Assembly (NCBI RefSeq): GCF_008000895.1
Contig: NZ_CP042823.1
Location: forward strand, 4,672,501-4,736,500
DNA from: Methylobacterium sp. WL1
GTDB taxonomy: Bacteria; Pseudomonadota; Alphaproteobacteria; Rhizobiales; Beijerinckiaceae
Length of the DNA stretch: 64,000 nt
Direction: 5' to 3'
The position numbers were made by a program, and so were the translations under genes. Shown here one piece after another: positions 53,805 to 63,924 of this stretch. The stretch's first letter is position 1. Every line of letters starts with the position of its first letter. The notes below the pieces were generated by a model that ran no database searches, had not been told where the DNA came from, and saw only the letters and a program-made list of their open reading frames with translations.

Positions 53805-54484
53805 TGCACGCTGCGGTCGTCGTCTTTCCGGGTTCGAATCGCGAGAGCGACGTCGCCCGGGCGCTGCGCCGGTCGGGCGCACGGGTCAGCATGGTCTGGC
53901 ACGCCGATCCGGATCTACCGGCCGGGACCGACCTCGCCGTCCTGCCGGGTGGCTTCTCGTACGGCGACTACCTGCGCTGCGGCGCGATCGCGGGACGCGC
54001 GGCCGCCATGGACGCGGTGCGGGCGCATGCGGCCCGGGGCGGCCTCGTGCTCGGCATCTGCAACGGTTTCCAGATCCTGTGCGAGTCCGGCCTCCTGCCG
54101 GGGGTCCTGATGCGCAACGTCAACCGGCGCTTCATCTGCCACCGCCAGACGCTGCGGGTCGAGCGCACCGACACGCGCTTCACCAGCGCCTACAAACAGG
54201 GGCAGGTCATCGACGTCTGCGTCGCGCATGGCGAGGGCAATTACTTCGCCGATCCCGAGACCCTGGCGCGGATCGAGGGCGAGGGCCGCGTGGCCTTCCG
54301 GTACTGCGACGCCGCCGGCACGATCACGGTCGAGGCCAACCGCAACGGCTCCCTCAACGCCATCGCGGGCGTCTACTCGGAGGGCGGCAATGTCCTCGGG
54401 ATGATGCCGCACCCGGAGAATTTCGTCGAAGGCCTGATCGGCGGCACCGACGGACGCGGTCTCTTCGACAGTCTCGCAGCCTGA
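53804..54484 (+). CDS. purQ: Phosphoribosylformylglycinamidine synthase subunit PurQ (glutaminase)
   Basis: A 226-residue class I glutamine amidotransferase. The nucleophile is Cys86 in LVLGICNGFQILCE; the His/Glu pair is in MMPHPENFVEG near residue 205; GGFSYGDYLRCGAIA (49-63) is the PurQ-specific loop. It provides ammonia to PurL. Coupled to purS by a four-base overlap (TGATG). A structured sRNA candidate with a strong terminator follows 57 bp after the stop. Confidence 0.95.
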   Translation: MHAAVVVFPGSNRESDVARALRRSGARVSMVWHADPDLPAGTDLAVLPGGFSYGDYLRCGAIAGRAAAMDAVRAHAARGGLVLGICNGFQILCESGLLPGVLMRNVNRRFICHRQTLRVERTDTRFTSAYKQGQVIDVCVAHGEGNYFADPETLARIEGEGRVAFRYCDAAGTITVEANRNGSLNAIAGVYSEGGNVLGMMPHPENFVEGLIGGTDGRGLFDSLAA

Positions 54485-54540
54485 GTTTCGGGCGCAAGAC
54501 CGATCTTTAACCGGCGATTAAGGTTCACGGGGCATAAAGA

Positions 54541-54641
54541 GACATCCAGAGTTCTGGATATCGAGTTGGACGGTTCCGTCCGCTCTGTTTGATGCCTCCC
54601 TGATGACTCTCCCAAGCCGCCCCCAACCGGGCGGCTTTTTT
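54541..54641 (+). ncRNA. Candidate trans-acting sRNA with C-rich loops and terminator
   Basis: Three hairpins in about 100 nt: CCAGAGTTCTGG (54546-54557), GGACGGTTCCGTCC (54568-54581) and a terminator AGCCGCCC/GGGCGGCT (54615-54622 with 54629-54636) followed by TTTTTT. Between hairpins 2 and 3 is an unpaired tract with GCCTCCCTG and CTCTCCCA, both complementary to ribosome-binding sites. This layout is like that of AbcR/alpha-r type sRNAs of Hyphomicrobiales, though I cannot assign a family. It could be independent or the processed 3' end of the purSQ mRNA. Confidence 0.55.
54614..54641 (+). terminator. Rho-independent terminator after purQ / sRNA
   Basis: Perfect 8-bp G/C stem AGCCGCCC/GGGCGGCT with a 6-nt loop (CCAACC) and six T. 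Confidence 0.85.
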
Positions 54642-54683
54642 CTGTCTTGGAGCGGTCCGCAGCCGGCACCGCACCCGAGTTTG

Positions 54684-54794
54684 GGATCCCGGGGCCACAG
54701 GGCAGAACCCGGGATCCATAACCGCCGACGGATCAAGACCTTGCACCGCCGGCGGATCGGGATTCCGGGTTCGCCTGCGGCACCCCGGAATGAC
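54684..54794. repeat. Pair of palindromic REP-like elements
   Basis: GGATCCCGGG/CCCGGGATCC (54684-54693, 54708-54717) and GATTCCGGG/CCCCGGAAT (54761-54769, 54783-54791, followed by GAC). The second has the form of a widespread dispersed palindrome of Hyphomicrobiales genomes that begins ATTCCGGG and ends CCCCGGAATGAC. Confidence 0.6.
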
Positions 54795-54821
54795 ACGGTG
54801 GGTCAGATCCGCTTCCGGCCC

Positions 54822-57239
<2,418 letters not shown>

Positions 57240-57408
57240 CCGGTGTTCCGCTCGTCGCTGGCCCGGCCGCCTGCCGGGTTCGGCTCATCCGGCACGGGCG
57301 TCGATTCTCGACGCGGTCGGCTTCCGGACGCTCCCGTGAAGCCCCCTCGGATTACCGGTTCAACGGCGGTGCGACGGGGCGTTCGGACGTCCCGTATCGA
57401 CACTTACT

Positions 57409-58688
57409 CTATGGTAAAACTGGGGCGACGGCGGCCGACCGTCGCGTGATCAGCGCGGGCCTGAGCGTCGCGCGGTTGCCGAAGAACTGGTCGATCGCCT
57501 TGGCCATGGAGCCGGTGACGCCCGCCCGCCACTCGGGCGATTGCAGCATCTCCAGGTCGCGCTTGCTCGACAGATAGCCGAGTTCCACCAGCACGCTCGG
57601 AACGTCCGGGGAGCGCAGCACCATGAAGCGCGCCTCCCGGTGGGGCTTGGCGCTCATCTCCATGACCGGGGCGAGCTGGCCCATCAGCGTGCGGGCGAAG
57701 CCCGACGAGAAGCCGCGGGTCTCGCGCAGGGTCAGCTCCTGCAGGATGTCGGCGATGTCCGGGGGCGCCTCGGCGGCGTCGGCGCCGGCCGCCGCGTCGG
57801 CCCGGTTCTCGCGCTCGGCGAGCTTGGCGGATTCGATGTCGGTGGCCTTCTCGGCGTTGGTGTAGATCGTGGCGCCCCGCACCTGCGGGGCCGCCGAAAT
57901 CGAATCCGCGTGGATCGACACGAACAGGTCGGCCTTGGCCTCGCGGGCGATGCGCACGCGTTCGGCGAGCGGCACGAACACGTCCCGGTCGCGGGTCATC
58001 CGGACCCGGTAGCGGCCCCCGGCTTCGAGCTTCCCGACCAGCGCCTGCGCGAAGCCGAACACGATGTCCTTCTCGAACACCCCGCCCACCGCGATCGCCC
58101 CGGGATCGGTGCCACCATGCCCGGCATCGACCATGATCAGCGGGCGCTGGTCGGCGGGCTCGGGCGGGGCGCTGCGTGCCTGGGCGGGGCCGGATCGCTG
58201 GCGGCGGCGGCCTTGCGGAAGGCCTCGCGCTCGACCCGCTGGAGCGGGATCGTCAGCAGCACCGCACCGTCCCGGGCCCGGGTCACGGTCTCGATCCGCC
58301 CGATCGCGGCCGGGGCGGCCAGATCGATCACGACCCGGGAGCGGCCGGGGGCGAACAACCCGTAGCGGAACGATTGGACCACGCCCTCGCGGCGGCGCCC
58401 GGCCCCGGAATCGAGCTGGAAGTTGACCTCGGGCAGATCGATCACCGCCCGGTCGGGCCGCTCCATCACGAAGCCGCGCGCCTCCACGGCCCGCGACAGC
58501 GTCAGGGTGAGCCGCGTGGTGCCGGCCTGGCTGGCGAGATCCGCCCCGATGGCGACCGCGGGCGCCGGCCCGGTGGGCGGATTGGTCGGCTTGTCGCCGT
58601 TCTGGGCCACGACCGGCGTCGCCGCCAGCGTCGCGGCGAGGCAGAGGCGGTACAAGGCGGAACGGATCAGGTGCGCACAGCTCGGCAT
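57409..58688 (-). pseudogene. amiC: N-acetylmuramoyl-L-alanine amidase AmiC, split by a frameshift
   Basis: The 5' part (ATG 58688; signal peptide ALYRLCLAATLAATPVVAQ) encodes an AMIN domain (LTLTLSRAVEARGFVMERPDRAVIDLPEV) and ends in a stop at 58137. The amidase domain is in another frame down to 57409: DQRPLIMVDAGHGGTDPG, VSIHADSISAAPQVRG and SVLVELGYLSSKRD, with the zinc His/Glu/His. The frames switch near 58185-58200 in GATCCGGCCCCGCCC; one added base there would give a continuous AMIN-linker-Amidase_3 protein of about 425 residues. The break is in the disordered linker. Missing a base in a C/G run is the likely cause. The enzyme cleaves peptidoglycan in cell separation. Confidence 0.8.
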
Positions 58689-58837
58689 CGGTCCGGATTC
58701 ATCTCCCGTGCCCTCCACCCAGGCATAGGATGATCGTGGTTAATCGATGGTTGCGGGTGCGACCTGGCGGGTTGCCGCGATGGACAACCCGAATGTGGCG
58801 GTCCTGGGTTCAGCGCCGGATCACGGGGTGACATCGA

Positions 58838-59356
58838 TCAATGGCCAGGATGGGGGTCGGTCGGCCCCGGATCGTCGTCCCACCACGTAGCCGGGTCGAA
58901 CGGATCCACCAGCGGCACCGACGAGGCCTTGAAGTCCGAACGATTGCGCGTCGCAATCCCGTAGCGATGGACGAGCGCCGAAGCCAGGATCGCCTTGTCC
59001 CCATCCCGGATGGAGGGAAACCGGACCGAGACGTCGGCCCAACGTTCGGCCACGTCGGCGTCGATCGAAACGATGCGGTCGGCGAAGCGAGATCGCAAAT
59101 GTCCGTACCAGTCCGCCTTGATGTCGAGGACGGCTTGGTCGCGTCGTCGCGCCCGCGGGTCTTTCAAGCGCTCGATCCGCAAGGTCTCCAACGCGAGCCC
59201 ACGGCGAATCTCCGCGACGGTCACGGCGCTGATCCGGATCGGATGGGCGTTGCGCCGGATCCAGCGCGAGGCCGGCGGATCCGGATCGTCCTTCGTCGCG
59301 GACGGTCGCGAGATCACGTTCGTGTCTACGATCCAGCCGGCCGGCGGCTCAGTCAC
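58838..59356 (-). CDS. VapC/FitB-type PIN-domain toxin
   Basis: A 172-residue PIN-domain ribonuclease. The acidic residues stand in the expected order: Asp11 in WIVDTNVISRPS, Glu49 in TVAEIRRGLALE, Asp120 in RDGDKAILASAL and Asp141 in ATRNRSDFKA. PIN toxins cleave RNA, often initiator tRNA or rRNA. It starts at GTG 59356, overlapping the antitoxin stop by eight bases (GTGACTGA), the usual toxin-antitoxin order. The C-terminal tail (DPATWWDDDPGPTDPHPGH) is an acidic extension beyond the PIN core. Confidence 0.86.
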   Translation of the reverse strand: MTEPPAGWIVDTNVISRPSATKDDPDPPASRWIRRNAHPIRISAVTVAEIRRGLALETLRIERLKDPRARRRDQAVLDIKADWYGHLRSRFADRIVSIDADVAERWADVSVRFPSIRDGDKAILASALVHRYGIATRNRSDFKASSVPLVDPFDPATWWDDDPGPTDPHPGH

Positions 59357-59629
59357 CGGACAGGCTCAGGCCGACGTCCTTGTCGAAATCCGCCTCTTCG
59401 AGCGGCGACGCGAGCAGGAAGTCCGCGAACGCGGCGTCGGCTTGGGTCCCCAGGCGCTCGTGATGCTCCATCGACGGCACGACCCCCACGGGCTCGGCAT
59501 GCCGGAGCAGCAACTGGGGGCCGTCCTTGGCCGCATCGACCAGCCGACCGAAGTCCTGCTTGGCGTCGGCTGCCTGCCAGGCTCGCAGGACCTTACCTCG
59601 GGAAGGGACGGATTGGACATCATGTCCAT
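59349..59629 (-). pseudogene. Phd/YefM-type antitoxin with an apparent frameshift
   Basis: The main frame reads AWQAADAKQDFGRLVDAAKD, then GPQLLLRHAEPVGVVPSMEHHERL and an acidic toxin-binding tail (FLLASPLEEADFDKDVGLSLSGD), which is Phd/YefM-like. No start codon is available in that frame before WQAADAK. ATG codons at 59629 and 59620 lie in a neighbouring frame that reads MSNPSLPEVRS, a plausible Phd N-terminus. One missing base between about 59610 and 59582, a stretch with CCC runs, would join them. If the break is real, the toxin would lack its antitoxin, which is unlikely in a living cell, so a sequence error is favoured. Confidence 0.65.
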
Positions 59630-59756
59630 TCAGGTCCTTCGGCGAGGTGGGCGGGGCCGGAGCGGTCGCCGCCCAAGCGATCTCGGTTCGGTGTGAGCGA
59701 GCGCCTCGTATCGACGCTGTCGCCGGCCTGATCGCATCAAGCCCGCACCCGTGCCG

Positions 59757-60245
59757 TCAGCGGAACGCGACGAGGCGGCTCGCCTGGCGGAACACGGCGC
59801 TCCAGCAGGTCAGGGAGGCGTCGGCGGCGCGCTGGACCTCGCCCATCTGGAGGCGGATCAGCTCGGTCGGTGAGCCGGCTTGCGACAGCGCGCGGATATG
59901 CGCCAGTGCGGCCTCGCCCTCGCCCTGCATGTACTGGGCGATGGTCGTGCCGATGCCGTCGCTCCCTGGACGATAGGACGTGCCCTTGGCCGGAGGCTCC
60001 GCGGCGACCGCGCCGGTCGGAGCGGGCTCGACCGTGACGGGCGGGACGAAGGCGGCCACCGGCAACGCGGCCGGCGCGCTCGGCTCGGCGGCCTCCCGGC
60101 TCGGAGAGAAACCGGTCTCCGTGGCCTTGGACACGGCATCCGCCAGGATGGCCGTATCGGTCGCAGGTGCGGCCGTACCCGGCTCGATGCCGAGCTGCGG
60201 GTTCCAGGTGAAGCGGGGCCTCCTGGGTCGACGCGGCTTGCCCAT
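59757..60245 (-). CDS. Phasin-like protein with a basic, Pro/Ala-rich N-terminus
   Basis: A 162-residue protein. Residues 1-25 are very basic (GKPRRPRRPRFTWNPQ), 30-100 are Ala/Pro-rich, and the last 60 form a phasin-like amphipathic helix pair (TTIAQYMQGEGEAALAHIRAL, RLQMGEVQRAADASLTCWSAVFRQA). A ribosome site (AGGAGA) precedes ATG 60245. It may coat PHA granules while its basic end contacts DNA, as described for PhaM/PhaF-like proteins; that is inference. It lies downstream of a canonical phasin gene on the same strand. Confidence 0.65.
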   Translation of the reverse strand: MGKPRRPRRPRFTWNPQLGIEPGTAAPATDTAILADAVSKATETGFSPSREAAEPSAPAALPVAAFVPPVTVEPAPTGAVAAEPPAKGTSYRPGSDGIGTTIAQYMQGEGEAALAHIRALSQAGSPTELIRLQMGEVQRAADASLTCWSAVFRQASRLVAFR

Positions 60246-60378
60246 GGCGGATCGTCTCCTCGTTCGCGTCGGGCCCCCTGACGGAGCGCCGGCCGGGAGG
60301 GGAGGACCGCCTGGGTCTGATGGGCTCGGGTCTGGACGATCCAGCGGTGCCCGCCCTGTCGGACCTGGCACCGCCGCG

Positions 60379-60402
60379 CTCCGTCCGCCGGAGCGGACGG
60401 AG
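60379..60402. repeat. Perfect 10-bp hairpin with GNRA-like tetraloop position
   Basis: CTCCGTCCGC (60379-60388) and GCGGACGGAG (60393-60402) enclose CGGA. It lies between the phasin and the phasin-like gene and may attenuate or end the phasin transcript; there is no T-run. Confidence 0.6.
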
Positions 60403-60417
60403 CCGTGTCTGAGAGCA

Positions 60418-60470
60418 ACGCGCTCGCTTACGCCGAAACGGTATCCACTTCGGCGGCAAGCGCTTTAGCG
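60418..60470 (-). repeat. Gene-3'-end structured repeat, copy B
   Basis: On the minus strand the phasin TAA is followed directly by AGCGCTTGCCGCCGAAGTGGATACCGTTTCGGCGTAAGCGAGCGCG. Stem arms CGCTTGCCGCCGAA and TTCGGCGTAAGCG enclose GTGGATACCG. Same element as 25071-25119 and related to 27027-27127. Confidence 0.72.
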
Positions 60471-60821
60471 GGCGACGTTCTGCTGCGCGAGGGCGCCGAA
60501 ATCCTTGGCCTGGGCCTGAAGGGCGGCGAACTGGCTGCGGACGAACTCGGACTGCAGCTCGAACGCCTCGCGCAGGTCCTTGGTGCGCGCCAGCTTCTGG
60601 GCGAAGTCGAACGTCGCGTTGGCGTTGTTCTGCGCGTGCTCGAAACCCTTCGAGACCGCCGCCGTCATGGTCGACTGGAGGGTCTGGCCCGAGACCTGGG
60701 CCTGCTCGGCCGCCTTCATGGCGTTCGACATCAGGGTCCCGACGGCGTTGCGCGCCTGGTCGACACTCTTCTCGGCGAAGTCGCGCATCTCGGTCGGGAT
60801 CTCGAAGTTCGGGGTCTGCAT
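60465..60821 (-). CDS. Phasin-family PHA granule protein
   Basis: A 118-residue protein with the phasin_2 layout: FEIPTEMRDFAEKSVDQARN, then a long uninterrupted amphipathic helix (TLMSNAMKAAEQAQVSGQTL) and LREAFELQSEFVRSQFAALQAQAKDFGALAQQ in outline near the end. Phasins coat polyhydroxyalkanoate granules. ATG 60821 is chosen over an in-frame upstream ATG at 60836. A perfect 15-bp palindrome (60890-60904) lies 68 bp upstream and could be an operator for a PhaR-type regulator. Confidence 0.88.
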   Translation of the reverse strand: MQTPNFEIPTEMRDFAEKSVDQARNAVGTLMSNAMKAAEQAQVSGQTLQSTMTAAVSKGFEHAQNNANATFDFAQKLARTKDLREAFELQSEFVRSQFAALQAQAKDFGALAQQNVAR

Positions 60822-60889
60822 CGAAGTCTCCAGCACACGCTGTCTCGGGGTGGGACGCCGATCTGCGTCCGCGGTGACGCGCTTCTATA

Positions 60890-60904
60890 TGTTGCACTGC
60901 AACA
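60890..60904. promoter_or_regulatory. Perfect palindrome upstream of the phasin gene; candidate PhaR operator
   Basis: TGTTGCACTGCAACA is a perfect 7-1-7 inverted repeat, 68 bp upstream of the phasin ATG and overlapping the likely promoter. PhaR regulators bind TGC-rich sites before phasin genes in related bacteria. Confidence 0.5.
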
Positions 60905-61171
60905 AGAAGTCAACTGCCGATCTGCGGTTCCGGGCCGGGACGGAAACGTCGATAAAGTGCAGACTGGCGGCCACACGGCAGTGTTCGGATCGCTGCGCCG
61001 GCAACGCGTCGGTCAATGACAAAGCTCGGCGGCTCCGCCGTTCGTTACCGAGCGTTTCGTCATGATCGGCTCGGCGCGATGCCTCTCTATATCAAAGCTG
61101 TCCGCTGTCTATAGCCGCAGCGCCCGGGGCAGAGACTGATCGAGGGGTTGTCGATCCGGCCCGGCCGGCCG
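60905..61171. other. Rest of the gap between the phasin promoter and a glycosyltransferase
   Basis: With the palindrome and promoter, the gene-free stretch runs from 60822 to 61171. An AT-rich patch near 61085-61115 (CTCTATATCAAAGC) is noted. I see no gene. Confidence 0.45.
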
Positions 61172-62424
61172 CTAGGCGGACCGTGCGGCTCCACCGGCAT
61201 GGTGCAGCGCACCCGCGCCGCTTCCCACGAGGCCGGCGTAGAGCGCGCGCAGCGCGGCGGCGTGGGTTGCGAGGGTCATCGGCTCGGCCCGGAACCGGGC
61301 CCGGGCGTTGTCCCCGAGGGTCCGGGCGCGGGTATCGTCCCGCAGGGCCGAGAACGCCGCCGTCAGGGGCTCGATCTCGGGGGCGACCACGAAGCCGGTC
61401 CGCCCGTCCCGGACCTTCTCGGCAGCACCGGACCGGTCGGAGGCGACCACCGGGATGCCGGCCGCCAGGGCCTCGTAGACGGTGAGCGGCCCGGTCTCGT
61501 ACCAGCGCGACGGGGCGGCGAGCGCCCGGGCGCGTCCGCGCAGCAGGGCCCAGACGGCATCGGGCGCCTGCCATCCGACCACCTCGACGCCGGGCCGGGC
61601 GCGCAGCTCCGCCTCCAGGGGGCCGGCGCCGACGAACAGGGCCGTCAGCCCCGCCGCCCGGGCGGCGTCCGCCACGAGGTCGGCCCCCTTCTCCCGGGTC
61701 AGGCGGCCGACATACGCGATGGCATCGCCCCGGGCGGGGTCGGCCGGCGGCCCGTCCGCGACCCGGACCGGGTTGTCGATGCGGTGATGGGTGAGCGCGT
61801 AGCCGCCGAGCAGGTCGCCGAGCCGCCGCCGGCTGGCGTCGCAGACGTGGACGACGTGGATCGGACGCCCGTGCAGCGCCTGCCGGAGCGCCCCGGCGCG
61901 GGCGACGCGCACGAGCTTGTGAACCCGGCTGCGGGGTCGCAGGGCGCGGCGAGGCACGCGGGCGAGAGCGGCGCCAGCCCGCAGGGCTCGGCCCGGTCGA
62001 ACCGGTAATAGACCCCGTTCGGGCAGGCCATGGCGTAATCGTGCAGGGTGACGACCACCGGCACGCCGAGCCGGGACAGGACCGGGAAGATCGCCGGCGA
62101 CAGGGTGCGGGTCCACTGATGCAGGTGGAGGCAATCCGGCGCCGCCGGCAGGTGCCGGAACGCCGCCTCCAGGGCGCGCGCCGCGGCCGCATGCCAGATC
62201 CCGGTGGCCGCCGCCCGGACGCCGCCCAGGGTCCAGATGTCGGGCAGGCCGAGCTCGATCCGGTCAATGCCCGGATGGTCCAGAAGGGGATCGACCGGTC
62301 CCCGGATCGCCTGGATGTAGGTCACCGCCAAGCCGGCCTCGGCGAGCCCGCGGGCGGATTCCAGGGCGACCTTCTCCGCCCCGCCGCTGGCGGTCGCGAA
62401 CTCGGCGAGGATCACGACATGCAT
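61172..62424 (-). pseudogene. GT4-type glycosyltransferase, split by a frameshift
   Basis: The first frame (ATG 62424) encodes a GT-B N-terminal domain: MHVVILAEFATASGGAEKVA, LHLHQWTRTLSPAIFPVLSR, VVTLHDYAMACPNGVYYRF and CLAAPCDP. The second frame resumes at RSRVHKLVRVARAGALRQ and carries the donor-binding domain: AYVGRLTREKGADLVADA, FVGAGPLEAELRARPGVEVVGWQ and ETGPLTVYEALAAGIPVVAS. The break is at the G-run 61933-61936; one more G on the plus strand (C in the gene) would restore CDPRSRVHKLVR, which aligns with CDARSYPRKVARMVR of the divergent paralogue. Corrected length is about 417 residues. It probably works on surface polysaccharide. Confidence 0.8.
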
Positions 62425-62536
62425 GCATTGTCTCGGCAGGGCCTGCCGCAATGATAAGTCCAGGCCGGTTTACGGAGGATCAACCGCCGCTCGTTACAGA
62501 CTTACGCCCCGAAAAGAGAGCGGCAGAGTTCCTGAC

Positions 62537-63805
62537 GTGCACGTCGTCCTCGTCGCCGATCATGCCGCGATCAACGGCGGCCAAGCCAAGGTCGCGATCG
62601 AATCCGCCCTCGGTCTCGCCGCCCGGGGCTTCCGCGTCAGCCTGTTCGCGGCCGTGGGGCCGGTCGATCCGCGGCTGGAGCGCGCCGGAATCCGGGTGGT
62701 CTGCCTGGATCAGGACGACGTCACCACGGCGCGGAGCAAATTGGCCTTCGCGGCCCAGGCGATCTGGAACGGGGCGGCGGCCCGGGCGCTGGCGGCCGAG
62801 CTCGCCGCCTGCGATCCGCGCGACACGCTGGTCCATGTCCACGCCTTCGCCAAGGCACTGTCGCCCGCCATCGGCCCGGCCCTGCGGGCCTCCGGGCTGC
62901 CCTGCCTCTACACGATGCACGAGTTCTTCCTGGTCTGCCCGACCGGGGGGTTCTACGCCTATCCGGAGCAGAAGATCTGCCACCGGGTGCCGATGTCGGC
63001 CTCCTGCATCCTGGCGAACTGCGACGCCCGCAGCTACCCGCGCAAGGTCGCCCGGATGGTCCGCCATGCCGGGCTCGCGCATGTCGCCCGGTTGCCCGAG
63101 CTGTTCGCCCACGTGATCACGATCAGCGACCTGCAGGAGAGCGTGGTCCGGCCGCTGCTGCCCGCCGGCACCCGGTTCCACCGGGTCGACAACCCGATCG
63201 CCGTGGACCAGGCGCTGGTCCAGGCGGGGCCGCCGGGGGACTTCCTGTTCGTCGGCCGGATCTCAACCGAGAAGGGCGCGCCGATCTTCGCGGAGGCCGC
63301 CCGGCGGGCCGGGGTGCGGGCGGTGTTCGTCGGCGACGGCTCCGAGCGGGCCGACCTCGCCGCCCGCTATCCCGAGGCGGTGATGCTGGGCTGGCGCGAC
63401 CCCGCCGCCGTGCAGGCGCTGATGCGGCAGGCGCGGGCGCTGGTCTTCCCGAGCGTCTGGTACGAGGGCCAACCGCTCACCGTCTACGAGGCCCTGGCCT
63501 GCGGCACGCCGGTGGTCGTCAGCGATGCCTGCGCGGGCCGGGAAGCGGTGGTCGACGGGGAGACCGGCTTCTGGTTCCGCTCGGGCGATCCCGACGCGCT
63601 GGCCGCCCACCTGCGCCGCCTGTCGGACGACGACCTCGCCGCCCGGATGGGCCGGGCCGCGCATGGCCGCTACTGGACCGCGCCGCTGACCCCGGACGTC
63701 CATCTGGACCGGCTGACCAGCGTCTACGAAACGGTGATGCGGGAGGCCGTCGCGCCGGGCCGGATCGCGCGCCGGCAGCCGGGCCGCGCGGTCGCCACCG
63801 CCTGA
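62537..63805 (+). CDS. GT4-type glycosyltransferase
   Basis: A 422-residue GT-B enzyme. N-terminal acceptor domain: VHVVLVADHAAINGGQAKVAIES, VHVHAFAKALSPAIGPALR, LYTMHEFFLVCPTGGFYAYPE and a Cys-rich loop (ICHRVPMSASCILANCDARSYP). Donor domain: FVGRISTEKGAPIFAEA, FVGDGSERADLAARYPEAVMLGW and EGQPLTVYEALACGTPVVVSD. It starts at GTG 62537; upstream in-frame codons look non-coding. It is a diverged duplicate of the glycosyltransferase encoded on the other strand 112 bp away. Capsule, exopolysaccharide or LPS assembly is probable; the sugar is unknown. Confidence 0.88.
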   Translation: MHVVLVADHAAINGGQAKVAIESALGLAARGFRVSLFAAVGPVDPRLERAGIRVVCLDQDDVTTARSKLAFAAQAIWNGAAARALAAELAACDPRDTLVHVHAFAKALSPAIGPALRASGLPCLYTMHEFFLVCPTGGFYAYPEQKICHRVPMSASCILANCDARSYPRKVARMVRHAGLAHVARLPELFAHVITISDLQESVVRPLLPAGTRFHRVDNPIAVDQALVQAGPPGDFLFVGRISTEKGAPIFAEAARRAGVRAVFVGDGSERADLAARYPEAVMLGWRDPAAVQALMRQARALVFPSVWYEGQPLTVYEALACGTPVVVSDACAGREAVVDGETGFWFRSGDPDALAAHLRRLSDDDLAARMGRAAHGRYWTAPLTPDVHLDRLTSVYETVMREAVAPGRIARRQPGRAVATA

Positions 63806-63924
63806 TCCGGGGACGCCCGGGTCGAATGCGGCCGCCGCCGGGGGAAAGATCGGAAACACCGGGGGCCCGTCGCGTTGATGCGCACAGGCACCCAGCGTGC
63901 ACTCCTCACCGACGAGCGACAGAC

